Below, piece after piece: positions 51,034 to 64,000 of a stretch of DNA of 64,000 nt (position 1 is its first letter; each line of letters begins with the position of its first letter). The notes under the pieces were generated by a model. That model had not been told where the DNA came from. It did no database searches and saw only the letters and a list, made by a program, of their open reading frames with translations. The stretch lies in the NCBI GenBank assembly GCA_034687125.1, contig JAQGBZ010000045.1, positions 1 to 64,000 of the forward strand. The letters run 5' to 3'. The translations under genes were made by a program, and so were the position numbers. The stretch is from Neelides folsomi. Taxonomy: Eukaryota > Arthropoda > Collembola > Neelipleona > Neelidae.

Positions 51034-54000
51034 ATGTACATGCACTTTTCAAATTTATACAAACATGTACGGTTCCAATTCACGAATACTTACATAAGTA
51101 AATTTATGTATAGCACATAGTATATGGTAGTTGGTAGTACTATCTTAGTACCCATATAATTTATTTATTAATTCGTTGTAGCATTTATTTAGTATTTATA
51201 TATGCGAAATTCAACAGTTAAAAGTTGATATTATAAGGTAAGCATTCTGAGTTGCAATTTTGGAATTATCGTTCACTCTAACTGACTGAAGATAACATTC
51301 ATAGTTTACGTCATTTACAGCATTAAAACTTTGGCCAATTGTTCAAATTAAATTAAAGAGGTGCAAAAAGCGAGTGGATGAACTGAGAATTCAAATGAAC
51401 AGCACATTTTTGGTTTGTCGTTTAATTAAAAAGCTATATAAGTTTGCAACGGAAATCATTCAAATGCTCATATATAGACAAATTGTTATTCAACACGACT
51501 CTTGATTAAATGGAGAATCAATACACGAGTTGTAATTCTTGTATTGTTTTCATATTCAATGTGCTCCAGACTAGAAAAAGTTTGCCTTCGATTTGGTTCA
51601 TTTCCGACTTCATGTCACGTAATTCAACTATTTGTTTCTCATTATGAAAATATAATAATTGAAATTACATTGTTCAATTTCTATTTGAATTGCTCGTACT
51701 AATGTTAAATAAATAGTAACGAGCTTTACATCGTGTTTCTATTTATTATGCAAACAATAATAATTAATTATGAACCAAACTTAGGGCTCAACAAACTCAA
51801 TGACTTTTTCACTATGATCTACTGTATTAAGCTAGTGTTTATTTGCATGTACTTAAAGTAAAAATGTTACATAGTGAGACAATAATTATATAACTCTTGG
51901 TAAACAGCACATAAATTCCCATTTGTTAAAACACCAATTATCTGTGCCCTTTAATAAATTTATTACAACTCAATTAACCGCCAAATTGTTATTAATTTAT
52001 GGATTTTACGTCAATTTTGACTACAAATTAGTAAATCTGTTTATGTGGTGTTTGATAATTTTAGTTAATTCAGTAATTACACATGTTTAATAAAGTTTAA
52101 GGCTGGATACTAGCAGAAATATAAATTGGATATATTATTACTAATCAGTAGTACAAGTATTATATGAAAATACTTCAAACGTGTTTGCTTAAGTTGTATC
52201 GAATGTTAATTAAAGTTTGAAGTTTCGTTTATAAAGAAGAATGGGAAGATTTCGACATTTATATAACAATGTGTTATAGGCATTAAAATAGTATAATAAA
52301 GTAATTGAAGTAATTTGTATTTATTTGGCTCCGCCGTTCCTCCCTTTTTATGATTTATCGCCTTTCTTTATCCTCTTTGAAAAAAACGAAGTAAGATGCC
52401 GATGGTAGCTATAATAGCTAAACTATAGTCTCGACCAATTTCTTCTATCAGTCATACAACAACGTGTTCAAATATTAGCTCTGTCCATAACCATATCTTC
52501 ATGAGTGAGAGAAGCACACAGTGCAATGGCATAGCAAATACCAGTAGAGTCTAATAATTGCGGCAGTTCTATCTACAATAGATCAAGTGGAGAACCTCCA
52601 ATGCCAAGACGGCTACCTTTTTATTCCTAATATTGGAATCATAACCAGAAGCGTAAACGCACAATCGAAGAATAAGTCATTGAAAAGATTTGTGATGAAC
52701 TCTATAGCAAGACAATTTACTAGTTATAATATCTCTAAACTATAGCCGATACGCAATACGCACAACCATTCAGTTAAATCACAAAAAAAGCTAAAAATTG
52801 AAATGATTAAAACTAATTACATAATATTATACCTATAAATAAATAAAAAAGTGTTCTGAGTAATTATATTCTTAATATTTTATTTATAATATAATTATAA
52901 ATAAAAAATTCGACTCATAGATCTTTAAGATTGATTGTCGAACCAATTACAATTACCAACAGTGCTCCGTTAATTATTTACATTCGTTAGTGAAGCTCGG
53001 GGGAAGGAAAAGTTTAGAAAGTGTTCAATACTTTATTTTCTCTTTCTCTGAACCAAAGGGGAAATTTTCTAGTTGGATCGTCTTCCATTTCCCAATTTAT
53101 AACAAAATAGGAAAAGACCAATTGGATCTTTGTGTTCAATCTCCCCATGGTTCACGAATCATAATGAAGGCGAGATTCAGATTTAAAATGTAGAAAATTG
53201 AATATTTCATTTACAGCTTGTTGGAAATATTAACCTATTTTACCAATTGCTCCTCCACAACTTGAAAAGAGAATTGATAGAAAAAGGGGCAAAGAAGTGA
53301 AGATAGGACAAAATACATATCAACTTAAGTATGAAACAAAAAGAGAGTTTATATACTTAATATATGTCTTCTGTATATATGAGATTGTTATTGAGTCGAT
53401 TGAATGTGTATACGAAAACGGTGGATGGGAATCCCCAGCAATCTTCTCCAACTCCAATTGAATCTTATTGAATGAGAGAAAGGAACGTCGTCCAGGTGAG
53501 GAATCCTCATCGATTCTCTACAAAGTCTGCCAATTACACCTCTTCCTACATTTCCTCAACAGTTCCGCACTTTCCTCTTTCCTCCAAACATTTCCTCTAT
53601 ATGTGTTATATTTGGTGGATCAACTGAGATTTCCTTTTATTCCGCTGAATTCTTCTTCAATTGAGAATCAATAAAATTATATAATATACAGATACTATCC
53701 TTTTTTTATAATATTACATACCTAATACCCATTTCATATACTATAGTATTAACTTACTTCATTTGAACAATAGAATTTCTGCAAATGTAGACAGTATGTA
53801 TACTATAGTACATAGAACACTACTCTGCTATAAAAGGTAGATTTTATATTAAATAAATAGTCTAGAGATAATATTACTACATCATGTAAGGCATAAAGAC
53901 TGTACTGATACTTATAATTAAATGATAAAATATAGCATGCATATATTTTATGTATTTTCATAAAATCTAAATTATGTGTAGTGTTATGGTGCATGTGTGT

Positions 54001-55923
54001 TGTTGTAAAATGGTCAATAAAGTCATATTACAACGCGCATAATAAGAAGTTAATTGGAATAGATGAGGAGAAAGAGAAGTGGAAGAGAGAATTCGTTAAA
54101 TCGGCTCTTGTCAAATTGGATCAGAAGGATTTCCTCATTAATTAAATTACAAAGAGGAACGTCACTTAACTTCATTTAATTTCCTAATTCAACTCAACTT
54201 TGTATAATTCACATTACAAATAAACTCCAACATGGAGACTTTCATTCCAAACAACGTTAGGAAACGAGATTTCCTACTTGTCTTGTAAATTGTACGTTAA
54301 ATGCCACTCACGATTCACGCACATGGGCAAAACCCCAAGAATTAATTTTTCATTCTTACTTACTAAACATTATAAATACACTTCTACTTTTACATGATGT
54401 ACAAATATCTTATGTTAACAAACTGTTAACCATCAATAATATTGGTATTATAACCTTCAAGTATTAATTAAATTCATTTCCTCAACGCACACAAATACAT
54501 TTATTATGTAAAGTTATTACTAATGCCAAAGTCACACTCAATGTCTTTAATTACAATGTTAATGTCTAGTTAATATGCGAGTTTAAACATCTTGTAATCA
54601 AGCCATTGTTAATATTTAAGTCTTGGTTAGTTTAATGTATTCGTCTACTCTAAATACTTCGACATTTGAACACTTGAAGTGAATTTTCCTTTGTTATCTT
54701 CCAATGTTAATGTTCCAATATTGGTCAAATTGATATTAAGAGAAGGTGAAGGCGAGGTTTTGAGTGAAATTCATTTGAGTGGAATGACATTAAGGAAATT
54801 GGGAGTGAGTGAGGGCCGGAACAGAAAAGGGGACTTTCACACCAAAACTCCCCAAATCGATTTTTACATAAAAGGTCCACACGGAATTAAAGGGAGTCTC
54901 TGCATGTATGATTTCCCTTTCTCTACTTACAACACCCATCCTCATGTGGCAGGCCCAAAGTCCCGGCCATAAATCCCTTTTCTTTATCATAAATCAAGGG
55001 CACTTCTTATACAACTTTCCATATCCCCTTATTACTCACATTTCCTTTATCAACTTCGCTCATCTTACAAAGTCAAAACCGAATATCATTACATAAACTA
55101 TCCATTCACCAGATTATGCAAGTAAAGACTTGGGCTGGCATGGAGGATGTATTATTCTGTAGTTAGCATATGCTCGTTTTACTTTTTCAGGACATTTTGG
55201 TAAAGATCTCCAGTTTCTCAAAAAAGAGAAAAAATTGAGTCCATATTGGATATGGGCTATGACACATACACCTAGTCTGTATGATACAGACCATTTATAT
55301 ATTAATATAAGTATTAAGTACCATACTGTATAGGACATAATTTAGAAAGTATTTTGTATAAAAAGGATATTGAATTTTCCAAAATGAGGAAAAAAAGAAT
55401 TTTAGTGTAAAGAGAGTGAGGTGGCATTGTACGTGAAGTTGAAAATCTTGAGAGAGAAAAGCATTTAAAAAGCGGGAGTTGAGATAATAAGATTTGGAAG
55501 ATAAGAGTTCTTCGTCTTACGGAACTTTCTCAAATCATTTTCTCTTCCTCATTTCAAACAATGTACTTTACTTAACTTTTTAAAAATGTTCTCAAAGTAT
55601 ATTTTACTTTTGACTCTAATGGATCCACTAAACTTTTGTATTTTATATATAACAAGCTTTTTTAAACTAAACATTTTTCATATAAATTATATATACCTGA
55701 CTAATTTTGATCCTATTTCGCCCACCCAACGCCGGCTCTTAAAAAGAGTAAAAATTATAAAAAAAAGTCTCGGGAAATGAAAACAATGTTTAATGTGATT
55801 AAAATCGAGACAAAGTGTTTCCAATTTTAGAATTGACTAATGTCTGGAGATAAAAGCAATACTTGGAAATTAAAATGCATGTGTAATAAGTTAAGTAAGC
55901 TTATCTATCACTCAACCCCCTCG

Positions 55924-55933
55924 TGCACGTGCA
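55924..55933. promoter_or_regulatory. TGCACGTGCA palindromic E-box
   Basis: The third exact copy of this 10-mer in the window, within the gene-poor tract. Confidence 0.4.
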
Positions 55934-58900
55934 AAATGAAAACCGAGAGTTCAAAGGAGGCGTCTGAAGAAGTTATGAAGTTATAAAAAAATGTACGGGG
56001 AGTATAGGCACCATGAGATGAATCTGAGCGCCGTATTTCCACTTTTAAACCCTAATGCTTTCCCTTAAACGCATTTCTCAAGATTGCACGCCCTCATAAA
56101 TTTTTTTATTCTTCCTCAAAAATCTTTTCCCCTCTTTGAGAGTCGGAGTTGAAGAGAAGAATGGGATTTTTTCGAACCCTTTCAACCCCTACATATTTCT
56201 ATTTAAAAATTATTTTATTCAAACTATCTTGTATATTTTATCTAGTTTGATCGTTCTCTTCGCTTAAAAGTACTGATACAAAATATAAGCTTCTAAAGTA
56301 CATCAGATAAATATTACATTTACTCCATGTTTGTTTTTATTATTACCAATATATCTAAAAATATAGCATAGAACTTAAATTATTGCAATATTATCGAATC
56401 ATAAATGCAATATTTCTTCTCACATAATAAAATATCTGTAAATACATTAGAATCAGATTGAAATATTTTGAATCTCCGAACATTAAAATTCGGTTAATTA
56501 TGAACCAATTCAAATTTCAAACTCGGAGAACTGGAATTCACAGTTCTGATGAAGAAACTTGTATGTTTTAATAGAGTCGTAAATAATCCCCCCCACCCAC
56601 ACTCCATATCCAGTTCCCGCAGTATTAAGCAAGGGCATTACATTCAAAATGAATAATTGCTCCAGGATTTGGAATTCATAAATGAGCATTCTAAATTACT
56701 AAATACTCCTTTTAATGTGCCTTCAGTCTCTTTTGCACATAATTAACCGTTGGCGTAAAATATTGTAAATACTTTTGTTATGTAACATTGAGCCAATCTC
56801 TCACTCAAACGCCCCTTTGTGAATCAAAATGTGTTGTTGTACAAAACGGGCGGAATTGGGGAAAAAGAGGAACTTGTGATCCTTGTGAGTTGAATGAATG
56901 TCGCCGTGTCTTGGTCCGTCTCTAATACAGAGAAGTCTATAAGTAATAGTGTGTATGGGATAATTCATTGGAGGGTGTTAGGGAGGTAATTTAGGAAGAT
57001 ATATGATCCTGTACGAGCAAAGACTTCCCAAACCCTTCCGACAACATAAATCCACCAAACAGAGAAAACTCCCAATACGTATTTACAACCTCGACGTGAT
57101 TCCTTTTCCTTACAAAACTCTTTTCAACTTCCTTCCTTTCTTTTTTAAATACTTGGGATAAATCTTCATACTCAAAATCCTAATATTTAATTAAGAAAAA
57201 ATAATTGAGGAAACAAAGTGCGTTAATTTATACAATTCTCAATATTCGCATATAAATAGTAGGAATATTCAAATCAAGATCAACTACTACAAATAATATT
57301 TTGCATAAGCTAAGTATGAGTTGTTTGTTTCGCATAAAAATAGTTGTTTATTTTGCATAAAATTATGAATTGTTTACAAGTTTTAATTAACGAGGATCTT
57401 TTGTTGTTTTGAATAATTTATCAAAGAATTGTAAAAAGAGTCGGCTTGTATTTACGCAATTACGTTTTGAGATGGTTTTAAGCATGTTTGTTTTTCTTAT
57501 TTGCTCCTTTTACACTTACCTTTAAATTCGCAAAGTTGGGAAAACTCGTTGTGTAGAGAATGATGTTCGAATTGGAAAAAAAGTTTTGTGATAATGGAGA
57601 AAGCCGAAAAGTGTTTGAATGTGAGTGATTCGAATCTCCCCCTCTTCATCCCCATTATTCCCTCCCTGGCTGGTGCTGTTGTAAAAGAGTGGAACTTTTC
57701 AATTCCCACACGGCCACCTCTAAAATCGCTGTTAAGAGTAGTCTTCTTCTTCCTTCTCAGATTCTAAGATATAATTTTAATTAAGAGGACCCCGCCTGCA
57801 CTTAATTGCCCAACTCAGCGAGAGATGAGAAAATGTCTTTTTCCCGCCCTACCCAAATCCCACAAATACTACTGAAGTGAAAAGAGAAGAGCCAGGGGGA
57901 GAATCAACGACCATTTAAGATTCGCAAACAATCTTTGACTAGGAGGTTTAGAATAATATTGATTTAAGCGTGAGTTAAAACCTTCTCAAGTAATCATCTG
58001 GGAAAGATGAAAAAATAAAAGCTCAATTACCCGCTCACTCACAATTAACTCAATTGAAGGGAGGAGATTTGGGGGAGATCGAGAGGAAGTTTGAGGGAGG
58101 AACTCGGAGGGGAGATTAAGGAGCAATAAAACGATTTGAGATCTTCGTTGAAAAATGCATAAGAGGTGAGAAAGTGTTGAGCGGACCGGGGATCGCAATT
58201 CATCATTTTTTATACGTGGAAGTTTGTAATGGGTGGCGAGGGTTGGTGGGGAATACAAAGGGATTCATTATGCTTTTGCCGTTCACACACTCCCTTAATT
58301 GAGTTTATTAAACACGGCGGGTGTAATTAGAACCGAGGTTATTAATTAGAAACAGGGAGCCTATTATTCTCCCTTGCTAATAAATCACTCAACGTCACTT
58401 CACCACCCGACGAATCTCCCTCATTTTTTCTCGTTAAATACCAAAGTTTTGAATATTTAGTTTCCCGCGTGTTGGGTTTCATGATGAGGGCGAGAGGGAT
58501 AATTAAATGATTTGTCAACCAGAATTACTTTCCTAATATTCTAACTGGGGAAGGCCCAATTCCTCATTTTTCAATTCATTTATTCGAGATGAAGGCCGTA
58601 AATCATTTTTATTCTCTCTCAATTCTCTCAAGAGGGTTCGGGTTTAATGAGAAGAACCTCACCTAAAATCCAAAAGGAAAACTTCCTTCATTTCCTTTCT
58701 ATATGTCCCAAGTCCCACGTCCAGGAGTTAGTGGGGAAAAAAATAAAAATCCAGTTTCCTTTCATTCAGTTGCCGAAAGGAATTGAAGGAGTGTGAATTG
58801 AAGAAGGAGAAGGAAAGAAGAATTTAGGAATTAAGTTAAGGTTCATGGGTCATGATAGGAGGCATTGAATTTGATTGATTAAATACTTCAATGCGGAAGA

Positions 58901-60408
58901 ACTTGGCCGTTAAAGAGATATAGCTTTCTATTTAATGCATACTTATAATATTAAAGTACATAATAGAGTACATATCTTTATAATATGTACTGATATTATA
59001 ATACTGATATCTAAAATAATATACTGTATCTACTGTATATGTATTTGTATTATTTTGTATACACATTCATTGTATTTAGGATGAAAGAGGTTCTTGTATT
59101 TTGTATGTATTGTATCGTATCCACATTATTGTATTTGATTATACTCGAAGAAGTCGTCGAGATTCACTGGAGGAGTTTCCCCATACTCTCCCAGTCCTTT
59201 CCATTTCCCTCAATACACATTTCTCCGCCCATAACATTCAAAGAGACATTTATGAACATGCACATTCAAATGAAATAAATAGCAAAAGGACAATCGGCCT
59301 TTCCTCTCTGTAGACTTCCCATAAGGAAGCTGAACAAAGAACGGTTAACTCCTAAGTCTATTTTCTATTACAAACGCTTTTCCTAATAAAACTTATCTTT
59401 TTCTTCCTAAACTTTGCAATTTTTTTTCATGGCTAAACTACCAATATGTAAAGCACACTTGACTCTAAAGACTCCAAAGTTCAACTTACATTTTACTTAT
59501 GGTTAATATATTGGTAGATATCATATACTTACTTAGATATCATATAGTACTTATTGGTATACTTATGAATTTGTTCGTAATTGGAACGTAACTTAATAGG
59601 AGTTAAGATACTGATATGGAGTTTTGGATAAAGTTGAACGATACTTGTTCTCCTTATAACTACCAACATGTTCTCATTTATTCCCTGTACATTCTATTCA
59701 AGAAAAAAGTATTTCAATTACAAAATACTTTTTGGCTCTTTCTTCTTCAGAATTGAATTAGATTTGGTTCAACTTTCAACTATTCGCGTATGCTCTCATT
59801 ATACTCAAATAGACTTTCAAGTCTTGAGAGCATTATGCTTCATGGGGAGAGAAAATTCTCGAGCCCTGGGAGCTAAAAATTAAAAATGGATAGTTAATTG
59901 CATCAAATCTTAAGTCTTCGTGAGAAAAAGTTTTATATTAAGTTTAATCATTAATCACCCTTTGAAACTTGTACTTGAGCATGAATACTACTAATGGATT
60001 CTTATTCAAAGACCAGTGAATTAAAACCTCGTACCTTACCAAAATGATCCCTACTACTTATACCTACAAAACTAATGTCTGTGAGTATAAGCAAATATTT
60101 TAACAGTGTTATTGATAGTATAAGAAAAATACAATTTTATACAAAAATATTTGATATTTATTCTGCATAGTATATTCAATATTTATTCAGTATATTTAAA
60201 TTATTGAGTTGAGCATAAAATATTCTAGGTAATGCAGATAGTGAAAATAATGAAAATTCAAACAGAGGAAATGTTTAACAAAAAGTCTCAAGTTTGCCAA
60301 TTTTGTCACCCGAGCAAATATTCTTTGATGTGATTGTTTGGCAGGTGGAGTAAAGTTGATTTTTTGGATTTAGAAACTCCGTTCATAAAATGGAGAAAGA
60401 GGGGAAGA

Positions 60409-60442
60409 TATAAAAGTAGATTGGATGCATCTTCTCAATTCG
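60409..60442 (+). promoter_or_regulatory. TATA/initiator promoter candidate
   Basis: TATAAAAG at 60409-60416 is followed by TCAATTC with its A at 60437, a normal core promoter spacing. No exon can be identified downstream within the window, so this may be a chance match. Confidence 0.22.
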
Positions 60443-63400
60443 GGGGGTGGATATGGGTCGTATATTCATAGTAATTTAAATAGATAGAGAACTTCCTCCC
60501 TTATTTGCATCATGATCAGACCCGAAGTTTTCTTGGGAGATGATGAAAGATTGGCGCGGTTCCGCAATTATTGATTAAAGTATTCCAATTCAATTATTAA
60601 GCTCTGAAGGAAGTTGGCATTTGTGCAAAAGTATTCCCGCGCTTCCTCTCTGTTGTTTCAACTTTCCTTAATTAATATTTATAATTAATAATTACTCATA
60701 TCTTACAATATGTATTAGAAACCACCATTTTCATTTATATCTTCCAAGGAATAATAAGCCAATGAATCTAAAACGTGTGGGAGTTTAAACTGTATTTACA
60801 AACTTTCCACGGGGTTATATGCTTACAATACTCTTTAAATCATCTTTAGTTTATCTTAATAACTACTACCACTTAACATACACACACAGTAATTATTATT
60901 TTATTCATAGTACTATAAATGCATACGCGTAAGATAAGATATATGTAATAGCTACTACATTGATGCTCTTTAATAATAAATTCAATATCTTTATTAATAT
61001 TTGTATATGAAAATAATATAATTGACTTCATAAAACTATTTGGTATTTCCGTTTATTGAAATTATCATTTAATGAACTTCATATTTTATTTAATTATATT
61101 CAAGGAACGTTTTCTAGTAATTTCATGGCTCATCATTTAGGTATATTTTATTAAAAGGTTTTTAAAATGATAATATCGATCAAGGCTAAAAATATAAAGT
61201 TTTGAAAGATGAGCAGAATTGTTGATTTTCCGAATTTTCTCTTATTTTCAATGTGAATGCAAAACGGATTCGGGTTGTTGATGAGGATATTGAAAATGTT
61301 CTTTCTCATCCTTTTGACTTTTCACGCTGACTTTGAATGTTAAATAAGGGCCATTGTGAACCAAATATCATATTTTATTTTCCTATGCACTGTGCACAAA
61401 CTCTTTTATCTGCGGCGTATTTTATCCTAACCAAAATTCGCCCACGACTTTTTATGGTTCATTCAGTTTCAATATAAATACTTTTATATGTTCAAAATAC
61501 AGATGGTCAACATTTATTTACAAATAAATGAACAATTCAAGAATTAAAAGCATTTAAAATAAGAATATTCATAAATCCCAGTATAATTAGCTAAATATCA
61601 ACATGTTTTAAAAAGAGAATTCAAAGATAATCAATATCACTAAAAATGTTATCAAGAGCACAAATGAATTGATTAAAATAAAATAATAAGTAATTATTAT
61701 CTTTACTATGAAGCAATCTATATGGTAGACATATTACAAAATTACAACGTTTAAACAAGTATAATGCACATGTCTTTTAGCACGAGAGAAATATTGCGTA
61801 AAGAAACTATTTAATTAATATAACGATTGTGTATTGAGTAAGAAAAACAAAAACCATACCATTTATGATAATTGTTAATATGAGAATGATAGAAAAACAC
61901 ATGAATATTTTTCCACTGTCTTGTTTTTATTTTGGTTGTTAGAATAAGGGTATGCTTATTATAGAAGTACAAAAGGAGAGATGAACTTTGACGTGTAGTT
62001 GCATATTGTTAGTCCCGGGTTCCGTAATTCGGTGTAATGAGGAGATTGTGCCAAGGGGCCGGTTCCTTCTGCGCAAGGGGGATTTTTCTCTCTCCGGCAG
62101 TTCTCCCGCATCCTCCGGACCGAGCGGAGCCAAAATTTCTCCCTTACGCAACCACGGACTTAATATATATAAAATTGGAAGAGACATTACTACGAAGAAG
62201 ACGGGAAAGGTTGGATTAAGGAAAGATCGGCAAGTGAAGGAAGAGCCAAAATATTCAATTTCCCCCGGAGATCAACAACCAACCCGAATTTCCTTCAAAG
62301 ACATTCTCCACCATCATCTTCAGTTTGCCCATACCACGCGAGCGGCAACAGACTTATTCCCATTTGTTCAATCCGCGGCTCAGGTCCTTTATCATCACAT
62401 TTCCCCCATTTGAACCTTGCCCTATCCCCTCATTTTCCCTTTAAAGTGACTCGGTCTTTTACGTAAGTGCGTCTGTCAAAGGTACTTTTAACTCTCATCC
62501 ATAATAAATCTTATATTAACAACCTTCCTGACCATATGCCATAAATACATGTGTACCGGTGTACCCAAGTATATTGATAATTAATTAATCTTGAGTTTAA
62601 AAACTTTTTGACTTGAGTGAATAAGAAACAATATTAGACAGGAAGAACATAAATTACTGAAAGGATAGTTATAAGCTTATGTCAAATGTGGAAAAAGAAT
62701 TAGGAGGAGATAAGAAATAATAGATCTTTGCCGTAGGAGGGAAAAGGGCGTAAGTGGAAGTGAAAGAATTTTGGGTTCGAAAGAATCCAGAGACATGTGA
62801 TTGGGAGTAGGTACGAATTCTTTTTATGTGGGCATAATAGACACATTCCAATCCCTTCCGTTCAAATCCTTTCCCCTTCGAGACTTTTAAACCAATTATA
62901 AGTAAAGTATAAGGAGTGAGGAAGTGAAAGAACATTTCCAATTAAAACCCGAGCCGGTATATCAAAACGACCCACTCCCGGGTCTCGGCCAGGAGAGAAA
63001 AGGTGGACGTGGAGAGAATTTGCGAAAAGAAAACATTGAATGAGAGTCCGGAAGGAAGTTTGAAGCGAATCCCGCACTCATAAATCACTCTGCTCCGAAA
63101 ACAACCATTTTCCTCTGTAAGTACATTGAGAGTAATTAGTCAAATTAAGTGAAGTGTAAAGGACGGAAAGGTTCTTTTACAAAAGTTACAAATAAGTTTT
63201 CCCCAGAAAAAACTTTGACTTCAAAACACTTGAAACTGGGAAAAATTCCTTCTTTTAAATAGTGTTGAAAGAGAGGAGGACATTGGTGAATCTCTTCGAC
63301 CTAAATTCATTTCAAGAATTTCTCCACGAAGAGTGAAAAGACTCGAATTCGAATCGAGAAAGAAGAAAAAGTGTGAGATCGAAAGTGAATAGAAATAAAA

Positions 63401-63724
63401 GAGAAGAACCCTTCCTCTCAATATACGACTACAAAAGTATGTCTCAACTTGAACTCTCTTAAATATATAAACCATACACAAATACAACATTTATTATACG
63501 TTTAAAACTATACTATATAAAATAGCATTAAATTCCAAAATTTATGGTATTGTAATATCAGTAATAATCTAAACATAAATATTACAAGAAAATCACGGTT
63601 CTAATAAATACATATATTATATTCAATACTACCGATATGTATCTAAATGTAAAGATAAAGTGAATATATGAGGTTATACTTACCCATTTGTATCTGTATT
63701 TATATTACATTGTGCCCACATCGA

Positions 63725-63738
63725 TGTGCACGTGCACA
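63725..63738. promoter_or_regulatory. 14-bp palindromic E-box TGTGCACGTGCACA
   Basis: The fourth TGCACGTGCA copy, extended here to a perfect 14-bp palindrome and followed closely by TATAAATG. It could belong to a promoter continuing beyond the window. Confidence 0.4.
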
Positions 63739-64000
63739 TATAAATGCACAGGTGATAGTTTAATTGTGTATGATGGCATCATGCATTTGATACTTATCCT
63801 TTTAATAGGTTTATAACACTTATATGGGTATTCTTTGCTGTAGGTTTGTATGATTGTTATATAAATTGTACATTGGTCTTCCACAACTCACCCACACACT
63901 TTTACACTCGATTCCAACTCAATTGTTTTAAATCAACCATTCTAAATTCTAATTTCCCCAACTTTCACTCCATCCTTGAACATCAATCGAGGGAAAGAAA

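Larger units (their letters stand above)
46692..64000. other. 17-kb gene-poor tract
   Basis: No coding region with domain support on either strand. A+T-rich stretches alternate with patches of higher G+C (about 47140-47220, 57640-58300, 61990-62420 and 62930-63080), some rich in short purine or pyrimidine runs. Open stretches inside those patches, such as 61988-62413 (+) and 57986-58258 (-), resemble no known protein and lack convincing splice context. The patches could be promoters, enhancers or UTRs of a gene outside the window. Confidence 0.5.

Noticed and set aside
57986-58258. 90-aa minus-strand frame
   Set aside because: A Leu/Ser/Pro-rich translation of a purine-rich stretch, with no homologue recognised.
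61988-62413. 141-aa plus-strand frame in a G+C-richer patch
   Set aside because: No similarity to any family I know, and the minus strand of the same patch is open too. This fits composition rather than coding.

Overview
This is a strongly A+T-rich animal nuclear window with spliced genes. Nearly all introns are GT-AG and many are under 150 bp. An elastomer-like cuticle gene carrying both resilin repeat types points to an arthropod. A protogenin-type receptor (4 Ig + 5 FN3) makes a non-drosophilid, perhaps a crustacean or springtail, most likely. I cannot name the species. I see no retroelement, virus-like element, bacterial operon or CRISPR array.

Layout. 1961-7890 (+): a secreted protein of about 1,324 aa with GYSGG repeats in exon 2, YGAP repeats in exon 3, and a TATA promoter. 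10999-14247 (-): chondroitin sulfate synthase, 6 exons, 771 aa. 19284-28723 (-): protogenin-like receptor, 17 exons, 1,080 aa. 31545-33381 (+): SCAMP, 7 exons, 357 aa. 34543-35896 (+): ribosomal protein S6, 5 exons, 248 aa. 40170-46691 (-): lysosomal glucosylceramidase, 11 exons including a 27-nt microexon, 559 aa. 46692-64000 has no gene I can support; it holds a fold-back element, palindromic E-boxes and weak promoter-like sites.

I rebuilt all six genes exon by exon. Exon lengths and phases close into open frames from ATG to stop, and protein alignments from memory agree with the joins. Only the exon 2 donor of the glucosylceramidase is doubtful.

The genes are unrelated neighbours, not an operon: an extracellular elastomer, a glycosaminoglycan synthase, an adhesion receptor, a vesicle protein, a ribosomal protein and a lysosomal hydrolase. 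The most interesting points are the resilin-motif protein that has both elastic repeat types in swapped order and no chitin-binding domain, the glucosylceramidase microexon, three GTTCGT splice donors, two TA-flanked fold-back elements, and four exact copies of TGCACGTGCA.
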